Assembly (NCBI GenBank): GCA_900319695.1
Contig: ONPN01000031.1
Span: 1-40,481 of the forward strand
Direction: 5' to 3'
Origin: an uncultured Eubacteriales bacterium
Lineage (GTDB): Bacteria > Bacillota > Clostridia > Oscillospirales > Oscillospiraceae
Length of the DNA stretch: 40,481 nucleotides
The notes under the pieces are model-generated. The model saw only the letters and a list, made by a program, of their open reading frames with translations, did not search any database and was not told the DNA's origin. The position numbers and the translations under genes were made by a program. Numbering within the stretch: the stretch's first letter is position 1; every line of letters starts with the position of its first letter. Positions 34,769-40,481 of this stretch are shown here, piece by piece.

Positions 34769-35949
34769 GTGGAATCTTTATTGGCAACTTCAACTGCACT
34801 CCTGGCAGGGCTTCTTATGACCCGTGTATTCAAACTGATCCATCTGCATTTCCCGGATGTGACGGCATTTCTTCTGGCAGGGCTTCTGGTGGGGCCTTTG
34901 CCATCGGAAAGGAATTTCGGCTGTCACAGCTTAAAGCCACCGGTAAGCAGGCTACGGTGATTGGTATTATTCAGGCGGTAACGGCTACTGCATTGGTGGA
35001 TCTGGCCCTTGTCGGACTGCATTTCTGCCTCGGAGAAGACACGCTCTCCCTTCCTGCAGCCATTACGCTGGGGGCGATCGCCGCAGCTACTGCACCCGCG
35101 GCCACTTTGATGGTTGTCCGGCAGTATAAGGCAAAGGGTGAAGTAACGGATCTTCTGCTGCCGATCGTCGCGCTTGACGATGCAGTAGGGCTTATTATCT
35201 TCGCTGTATCCTTTGGAATCGCGCAGGCTTTGAAGGGCGGAGAATTGAATGTATACGCCATCATTGTCAATCCGATTCTGGAGATCATCTGCTCTCTGAC
35301 CCTTGGAGGGATACTCGGCGCGCTTCTCACGGAGCTGGAAAAGCTGTTCTTCTCCAACTCCAACCGTTTGTCTCTTTCGATTGGCTTTGTTGTGCTGACG
35401 ATTGCTTTGGCCTCAATCAGGATCCCCCTGGGAGCGATCGAGATATCCTTCTCTTCTCTTCTGGTGTGTATGATGCTGGGAACCGTGTTCTGCAATATGA
35501 GTGAATATTCGACAGATATTATGAACAGGGCGGACAAATGGACAGCGCCCCTGTTCGCCACGTTCTTTGTCATCAGCGGCGCAGGGCTGGAACTCAGTGT
35601 ATTTCGGTATCCGGCGGTTCTTTTGATCGGACTTGTCTATATCGTGACCCGGTGTCTTGGAAAGTATTTTGGGGCTTCCTTCAGCAGCACGATTACGGGA
35701 TGCAGTGAGAACGTCAGAAAATATCTGGGGATTACGCTGTTTCCACAGGCAGGTGTGGCTCTTGGAATGGTGGTGATGGCGCAGTCTCTGGGCGGAAGTG
35801 AGGCATCACTGATCCGGAACGTAATTCTTTTCAGCGTGCTGGTTTATGAAATCGCAGGCCCGATGATGACCAAGATGGCACTCAACGCTGCCGGCGAGAT
35901 CGATTCGATCCCGGCCCAGAAGAAGACAAGGGAACGTTTTGTACATTGA
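34769..35949 (+). pseudogene. Cation/proton antiporter (CPA2-like) with internal deletion and frameshift
   Basis: GTG 34769, with AGAGG upstream, starts a typical antiporter N-terminus: VESLLATSTALLAGLLMTRV, then the helix VTAFLLAGLLVGP, up to about 34894. The rest (FAIGKEFRLSQLK..., the DD-like ALDDAVGLIIF, and eight or more helices ending PMMTKMALNAAGE) is in the next frame from about 34894. The linking piece of roughly 35-40 residues is missing, so helix 2-3 connections are lost. The base composition is somewhat less GC-rich than neighbours. If real, the gene is inactive unless a second start is used; if an assembly error, the gene is intact. Confidence 0.8.
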
Positions 35950-36042
35950 GAAAGGCCGAAAGAGCGGAATGGGAACAGAATCATAAATTGTATGTCCCGG
36001 TTTGCTCGTGCGCGGCAGCGATAAAGATACAGAAAAAATGCA

Positions 36043-36091
36043 GGCCCTCGGCGAATTCGCAGCATTGTGCGTTTTCGCCGAGGGCCGTTTT
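36043..36091 (+). terminator. Terminator after the antiporter gene
   Basis: GGCCCTCGGCGAA (36043-36055) pairs with TTCGCCGAGGGCC (36074-36086), then GTTTTC. Confidence 0.85.
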
Positions 36092-36120
36092 CATTATGAT
36101 ATAAGACTGTTCTGCGCAGA

Positions 36121-36149
36121 GCCGCCCGCCCGGGCGGCCTTTATTTTTT
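36121..36149 (+). terminator. Second + strand terminator, overlapping the gerB end
   Basis: GCCGCCCG-CC-CGGGCGGC (36121-36138) then CTTTATTTTTT. The T-run lies inside the last codons of gerB on the other strand, so it protects gerB from read-through. Confidence 0.8.
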
Positions 36150-37244
36150 CCAGGTGCCGATTATATACAATAAAGGCAAAAATACTAACACAAAGGTGAA
36201 ATTCGCGGCGGGGATATAGACGGTCGACCAGCGCTCTAAGGACGCGGGTTCCCGGGCAAGAAAGAGAGCCAGCACCGTCGCCGCCGCGCCGAAGGCCCAG
36301 GTCAGGACCCGGCCCTCAGAGAAATCGAGGCGCGCGCGGGGCTGATCGTCCGGATGAAAGCCGCACAGCAGGCGCAGACTGTATTGCCCCGCCCAGAGAA
36401 AGAGGGCGGTGATCAGAAAATCCGGGAAAATCCACAGCATCACCACCAGCGCCTCCACGCGCTCCACCGTGCGGAAAAAGCTCAGCGTGCGCACCAGCAC
36501 GAAGAAGGGTCTCGCCAGCTGCGCGGTCAGCGGCGCGCCGAAGGCGCCGGTCACAGCGGCACAGAGCAGGGACGTGAGCACGCACAGCCCCGCCGCCCAG
36601 ACGGAAAAGCGGGAGAAGCGCAGCCCCTCGTCCTTCACGCCGCCCGCCAGAAAGCACAGAGCCGTCCCCGTTCCGGCGAGGATGTCCAGCGGCATGGGCG
36701 TCGCTTTGAGAACCAGCCAGACATCTGATACTCCAACGGGCAGGAGGTTGCCGAGGTCGACAGAGGTAAACGCAAAGAACAGCAGCAGCGCCAGCACCCC
36801 GTATAAAATCGGCAGCAGCATGCGCCCTATCCGCGCAAGCGTGCGGGGCGTGGACAGGGCGGCCAGCAGGGCAATCAGGCCCATGAGCTGGCTGAACAGC
36901 GCAGGGGAGGCCCCGGGGTAGACGGTGCCCACCAGGCGGTCGGCTCCGGAGCGCAGCACGAACGCCGCGTAGAGAAAGGTCCAGCCCGTGAAAAGCGAAA
37001 GAGCGGGCTTGCCGCCGAGGCGCAGAATCAGGTCGGGGAAGTGTTCACCTGGCTTCAATCGCTGCAAAAAGCGCGTCATGCCCCAGGCCCATGCGACGCC
37101 GAGCGGGAGCGCCGCCAACGGAGTCAGCCACCCGGCACGGCCCACCAGCGCCGCCGACTGCGACGGGTAGAGCCGCAGTATCGGCGTCAGCGCAATCACC
37201 GCCCCGAGACTGAAAAGCTGGCGGGAGTTATAGGTTTGTGACAT
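36141..37244 (-). CDS. gerB: Spore germination permease, GerAB family
   Basis: 367 residues with ten predicted hydrophobic helices, an APC-superfamily fold as in GerAB/GerBB. The N-terminus SRQLFSLGAVIALTPILRLYP matches the family's opening helix, and IFPDFLITALFLWAG lies in helix 8. In other sporeformers this subunit binds the germinant. ATG 37244 has AGAAGG upstream; the longer frame translates the neighbouring repeat. It is the last gene of the operon, separated from gerC by a repeat. Confidence 0.88.
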   Translation of the reverse strand: MSQTYNSRQLFSLGAVIALTPILRLYPSQSAALVGRAGWLTPLAALPLGVAWAWGMTRFLQRLKPGEHFPDLILRLGGKPALSLFTGWTFLYAAFVLRSGADRLVGTVYPGASPALFSQLMGLIALLAALSTPRTLARIGRMLLPILYGVLALLLFFAFTSVDLGNLLPVGVSDVWLVLKATPMPLDILAGTGTALCFLAGGVKDEGLRFSRFSVWAAGLCVLTSLLCAAVTGAFGAPLTAQLARPFFVLVRTLSFFRTVERVEALVVMLWIFPDFLITALFLWAGQYSLRLLCGFHPDDQPRARLDFSEGRVLTWAFGAAATVLALFLAREPASLERWSTVYIPAANFTFVLVFLPLLYIIGTWKK

Positions 37245-37265
37245 CGTGGACACCTTCTCTCCTAA

Positions 37266-37410
37266 AAGAGTGGAGTGTGGAGAGTGAAGAGTGGAGTAAT
37301 GGAGCGCCTTCGGCGCGGATAATAAATGGCTGCCTCTCTGAAGAAATCTTGCCTGATTCATCCGCAAAGCGGATACCTTAACTTCACTCCCAACTCTCCA
37401 CTCTCCACAC
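37266..37410. repeat. Heptad-arm palindromic element, copy 7
   Basis: The left arm GGAGTGTGGAGAGTGAAGAG equals that of copy 3. The core has GCGCCTTCGGCGC and TCCGCAAAGCGGATACCTTA. The right arm is CTCCACTCTCCACACTC. It lies in the gerC-gerB gap, touching the gerC stop at 37411. Confidence 0.87.
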
Positions 37411-38553
37411 TCATTTCATGTCGTTCATCTGATTGAGTCTCGCGCTGACCGTGATCTCCAGCTCAAGCTCGGGCAGAAGATCGACAAACTCCCGGCCGAG
37501 CGCGCGGAAGGCCGCGGGATTGTCGCGCTCGACGATCTCCCCGAGACACAGAAAGTCGGCCTTGAGCTCCTTGCTGGCCTGCAGCGCTGACGACAGATAC
37601 TCCGCGAGCTGCTTTTCAAGCTGCGCGACAAGGTAGTCCGTGTCCTGCGTCCCCTTGAGTGCGCCGCGTCCGCCGAGCTCCAGGAGGCTTGCCCGCGCGT
37701 CGCAGTCAATTTGAAACCCGCGCAGGGTCCCGGCTTCCCAGAGGGGGCGTATATCGCAGCTGCCGCCGTTGAGCTCCAGAACGGCATTGCTCCCGTAGCG
37801 GTCGCGGACCTCCATCGTGCTCAGACCCGCCTCACCGCGCAGAAAGCCGACCGCGATGGCCTCCTCCCGCGTCAGATAGCGGCAGAGCCGTCCCTCGCGG
37901 ATCACCGCATAGCCCATCGGCGCGAGACTGCGGCCCTCGGGCTCGCCCGCCCCGGCGTCGTCCAGGGTCTCGCTTGCCCGACCGAGGTCCAGGGCGCAGA
38001 TCAGGGCGCTGCCGCAGCGGGCGGTATCCCGCAAAACCTGCGCCGCTGTGGTCAGACCGGATTCACCCCGCCGGCGCGCATCCTGCTCCACAATGCGCAT
38101 CACGTCGCAGATGCCGCGCTTGCCCGTACCGACCGTGAGCATCGCGTCCTCCGCCCGGCCATCGCGCACAACAAACAGCGGCATGTCCAGGCGCAGATCG
38201 GGCGAGCGGCTGATATACGCAAGGGCACTCTCAATCCCTTTCTCTGCGGCTTTCTCGCCCAAAAGCAGACGCCCGATGTGCGGGGTGAAGAGCTCCTCCT
38301 CATAGGAATAGCCACGGATGCGATCCATCGCAGCCGTGATGGAGATTCCGTCTGCCGTCAGACGCGGCACGCCCTTGTCCTCATCCGCCGAGCCCGCGAG
38401 CGTCAGCGTCACCCCAGCGGGGAAGTCGTCGAGGCCCATGGTCTGGACCACCAGGAGCTGTTCCACCTCGCGGCTGTTGCTGCGCAGTCCGCTTCCTTCG
38501 GCAAAGAGCAGGAGCTCGGCGGCACAGATCAGCAAAACAAGCAGCCGTCTCAC
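37411..38553 (-). CDS. gerC: Spore germination protein, Ger(x)C family
   Basis: 380 residues. GTG 38553 follows GGGAGG at 9 nt and overlaps the gerA stop (GTGA). The Ger(x)C pattern is visible: REVEQLLVVQTMGLD, a middle region with HIGRLLLGEKAAEKG, and a C-terminal three-domain region. GerC proteins are normally lipoproteins with a Cys after the signal peptide (LTGCWD-like). Here the region reads LLLFAEGSGLRSNSREVEQ with no such cysteine; the only early Cys (residue 10) is in a poor lipobox. The protein may be anchored by its N-terminal helix instead. Confidence 0.87.
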   Translation of the reverse strand: MRRLLVLLICAAELLLFAEGSGLRSNSREVEQLLVVQTMGLDDFPAGVTLTLAGSADEDKGVPRLTADGISITAAMDRIRGYSYEEELFTPHIGRLLLGEKAAEKGIESALAYISRSPDLRLDMPLFVVRDGRAEDAMLTVGTGKRGICDVMRIVEQDARRRGESGLTTAAQVLRDTARCGSALICALDLGRASETLDDAGAGEPEGRSLAPMGYAVIREGRLCRYLTREEAIAVGFLRGEAGLSTMEVRDRYGSNAVLELNGGSCDIRPLWEAGTLRGFQIDCDARASLLELGGRGALKGTQDTDYLVAQLEKQLAEYLSSALQASKELKADFLCLGEIVERDNPAAFRALGREFVDLLPELELEITVSARLNQMNDMK

Positions 38554-40028
38554 GGTTTCTCGCCTCCCTCTGCGCCGCTGCCCTTGAGCAGGAGGCGCCG
38601 CAGGGGTTTGCGCTCTCCGTCGGAGAGCGGCGCGGTGTAATTGCAGCCCAGGCTGTCCATCTCCGCCAGGTGCAGAAGCAGCAGGCACAGCGCCGCGCCC
38701 ACGCCGAAGAGCCCCGCCGTCACCGCCGCAATTACCAGCGCCATGCGCAGGAGCCGCAGGGCGGAGCCGAGATCCTGGCTCGGCAGCGTGTAGCCCGCGA
38801 TGCCAGCAAAGGCGACCACGATGATCGCAATTGGCGAGACCACGCGCGCCTCCACCGCCGACTGCCCCACGATCAGCGCCCCGATGATCGACACCGTGTC
38901 GCCGATGGGGTTCGGCAGGTGCAGACCCGCCTCCTGCAATAGTTCAAAACTTAAAAGCATTCCGATTACTTCCAGCGCGGTGGAGAAGGGGACGCGCTGC
39001 TTGGCCTCAATGACGCTCAGCAGCAGGCGCGTCGGGATCATCTCCTGATGGTAGAGGGCGATCGCCACATACAGCGCAGGCAGCAGCAGGCTCAGGCAGA
39101 ACGCCAGCCAGCGAAGCCCGGAAAGGGCCGTCGCAATCAGCCAGCTGCTCGCGCTGTCCGCCGAGGAGCGCATGAAGTCCGACAAGCTCACTGGCCCGGC
39201 GAGCCCGATGGGCAGACCGTCTACCAGAAGACCAACGCGCCCTTCCATTATATATTGTGCGAAGCGATCGGGGCGCTCCGTGTGCAGCAGCTGCGGAAAG
39301 GGGGAGCGCGGCGCGTCGGTCAGCCCTTCCTCAAGCACCCCGGTGGCGAGCAGACCGTCGGCGTTAAGCTCGTCCAGGCGACGCGACAGCTCCGCCACCA
39401 CTGTGGGGTCAGCGGCACCCTCCAGGAACAGAAGCGCCACCCGCGTCACCGAGCTGCGGCCGACGCTGGATTCAATCAGCTTGAGCCGCGGTGTGCAGAG
39501 CCTCCGCCGTACCAGAGCCGTATTGACACGCAGGGTCTCGACAAAGGCGTCCTTCGCGCCCTTGATGGATTTCTCGAGCGTCGGTTCGCTTACTGCCCGC
39601 TGAACCTCGCTGCGCGCCTCAAAGCTGACGGCACGTCCTGCCTCCGGGAAGAGCAGCACGCAGCAGCCGTGAGTCAGATCATCCACGGCCTCGTCGGTGG
39701 TCTCGCGCAGACGCACTGTGCAGTTGTAGACCGCCCCGGCCAGAATGCGCAGAAGGCTTTGGCGACCGCCGGCCTCCTCCGGCAGACGCGACAGACTGGT
39801 GAGCGGACGGATCACATCCTCGGTCAGCATCCGCGACGAGACCAGACCGTCAATCCAGAAAACTGTGACGTGCTTATCGGGATCGAGGCCGAGCAGCAGG
39901 CTTCGTTTTTGAAAATCGGCGCAGGCGGAGAAGATTTCTTCCAGGGCGCTCTGCGTTAAAAGAATCGGATAGCGCGGCGTGCGGCGTGAAACCGCCCCCG
40001 CGCGAAAGTCAGGTGTATCGGTATACAT
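38550..40028 (-). CDS. gerA: Spore germination protein, GerA family (GerAA-like)
   Basis: 492 residues. A large N-terminal soluble domain (about 1-250; e.g. HVTVFWIDGLVSSRMLTEDVIRPL) is followed by four to five C-terminal membrane helices. Within these are FSTALEVIGMLLSFELLQEAG, LPNPIGDTVSIIGALIVGQSAVEA and VVSPIAIIVVAFAGIAGYT, the signature of the GerAA subunit. It forms the germinant receptor with GerB and GerC. ATG 40028 is chosen; an upstream in-frame TTG (40058) is possible and neither has a good ribosome-binding site. It is divergent from the rRNA promoters. Confidence 0.92.
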   Translation of the reverse strand: MYTDTPDFRAGAVSRRTPRYPILLTQSALEEIFSACADFQKRSLLLGLDPDKHVTVFWIDGLVSSRMLTEDVIRPLTSLSRLPEEAGGRQSLLRILAGAVYNCTVRLRETTDEAVDDLTHGCCVLLFPEAGRAVSFEARSEVQRAVSEPTLEKSIKGAKDAFVETLRVNTALVRRRLCTPRLKLIESSVGRSSVTRVALLFLEGAADPTVVAELSRRLDELNADGLLATGVLEEGLTDAPRSPFPQLLHTERPDRFAQYIMEGRVGLLVDGLPIGLAGPVSLSDFMRSSADSASSWLIATALSGLRWLAFCLSLLLPALYVAIALYHQEMIPTRLLLSVIEAKQRVPFSTALEVIGMLLSFELLQEAGLHLPNPIGDTVSIIGALIVGQSAVEARVVSPIAIIVVAFAGIAGYTLPSQDLGSALRLLRMALVIAAVTAGLFGVGAALCLLLLHLAEMDSLGCNYTAPLSDGERKPLRRLLLKGSGAEGGEKP

Positions 40029-40102
40029 GTAGTGGAGTATGCCCAGAAAAAAGCGCAATATTTAGTGCCAAAAAAATCCTGAACATTTTTTGAAAAAAAG
40101 TG

Positions 40103-40131
40103 TTGACATTTGGCTTTTTCGGTGCTATATT
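40103..40131 (+). promoter_or_regulatory. rRNA operon promoter P1
   Basis: TTGACA (40103-40108), 17-bp spacer, TATATT (40126-40131), preceded by A-tracts (40094-40099) that could act as an UP element. Confidence 0.85.
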
Positions 40132-40207
40132 AGCCGAGCGCTCGAGAGAAGGGCGGCTGAGTCAAAAGAGAACTGAAAAAAAGATTCTGGCGAATCAAAA
40201 AAAGTTC

Positions 40208-40236
40208 TTGACAAAGCAAAGCGACTTTGCTATAAT
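40208..40236 (+). promoter_or_regulatory. rRNA operon promoter P2
   Basis: TTGACA (40208-40213), 17-bp spacer, TATAAT (40231-40236), a full consensus match. The spacer contains the inverted repeat GCAAAG-CGA-CTTTGC (40216-40230). Confidence 0.93.
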
Positions 40237-40316
40237 AACAAAGCTGCTCGCCCAGAGGTCGAAGACTTGGGTCGAAAAGAGCTTCAAAAAAATTCAAAAG
40301 AATTTGAAAAAAGTTC

Positions 40317-40345
40317 TTGACAAACTCAAACAGCTTTGATATAAT
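40317..40345 (+). promoter_or_regulatory. rRNA operon promoter P3
   Basis: TTGACA (40317-40322), 17-bp spacer, TATAAT (40340-40345), a full consensus match. The spacer holds TCAAA-CAGC-TTTGA. P2 and P3 share about 15 bp upstream (AAAAAAGTTCTTGACAAA), indicating duplication. Confidence 0.93.
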
Positions 40346-40481
40346 AAAAAAGCTGACGCCGATAAGGTGAGACGCACTGAGCACCTTGAAAATTGAACAA
40401 TGTAAGAACAGCTTATGCAAAATAAGCACCAAGAAAAGGGTTCTTAAAGTCAGAAATGACTATAAAGATTTCTTTGAGAGC
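40346..40481 (+). ncRNA. Leader of an rRNA operon (16S lies beyond the window)
   Basis: After P3 the sequence runs AAAAAAGCTGACGCC, then a stretch with CACCTTGAAAATTGAAC typical of rRNA leaders and spacers, and short stems AGTCA-GAAA-TGACT (about 40448-40461) and AAAGA-TT-TCTTT. No mature 16S start can be recognised before the window ends, so the operon assignment is inferred from promoter strength and leader style. Confidence 0.7.

Noticed and set aside
40130-40432. 100-codon - strand frame over the rRNA promoters
   Set aside because: The region is fully explained by three promoters and a leader, and the product is a low-complexity Phe/Leu stretch.
40400-40481. Start of mature 16S rRNA within the window
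   Set aside because: The expected AGAGTTTGATCCTGG is not reached; the sequence ends in leader.

Overview
The window comes from a GC-rich, endospore-forming Clostridia chromosome, most likely Oscillospiraceae-like (Flavonifractor/Oscillibacter type). This rests on the gene order dnaA-dnaN-yaaA-recF-remB-gyrB-gyrA, a germination protease (gpr), a GerA-type germinant receptor operon, PyrR regulation, a classical parS site and several families of palindromic intergenic repeats. The taxonomic call is an inference; no 16S sequence lies inside the window.

Layout. 1-0.9 kb: the end of rplK and a damaged rplA on the + strand. 0.98-3.2 kb: uraA and pyrR on the - strand behind a PyrR-type attenuator. 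3.3-4.1 kb: a small lipoprotein gene (+). 4.1-11.6 kb (-): a parvulin-type foldase, mfd, a GNAT acetyltransferase and an ABC exporter. 11.6-12.7 kb: rnhA and a DUF559 nuclease-like gene set among pieces of a palindromic element. 12.7-24.3 kb (-): a SHOCT-type membrane protein, gyrA, gyrB, an AT-rich acyltransferase gene, remB, recF, yaaA, dnaN, a probable oriC segment and dnaA. 24.3-29.0 kb (-): mscL, serS, parB, parA, two parS sites and gpr. Transcription then switches to +: rpsT, a diacylglycerol kinase, a truncated small protein, asnS and a damaged cation/proton antiporter, interrupted by a - strand FAH hydrolase/KDPG aldolase pair. 36.1-40.0 kb (-): gerA-gerC-gerB. The right edge is the promoter region and leader of an rRNA operon, with three tandem consensus-like promoters.

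How the genes work together. Most of the window is origin-proximal housekeeping: initiation (DnaA, beta clamp, RecF, gyrase), segregation (ParA/ParB/parS), translation (L11, L1, S20, SerRS, AsnRS, rRNA) and repair (Mfd, RNase HI). Sporulation and germination functions (gpr, ger operon) are interspersed.

The most unusual feature is the intergenic DNA. Seven copies of a palindromic element with arms built of 7-bp units (GRAGWGT / ACWCTYC) lie between co-directional - strand genes, each ending at or inside the stop codon of the upstream gene. A second family is bounded by GTAGGGG...CCCCTAC (three copies). A third, about 100 bp and rich in hairpins, exists both as an uninterrupted copy and as two half-copies enclosing the DUF559 gene. 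Because no stop codon separates them, the DUF559 gene is also open in frame into rnhA. Four genes (rplA, the antiporter and two small ones) look internally or 5'-deleted, which may reflect real decay or assembly loss.
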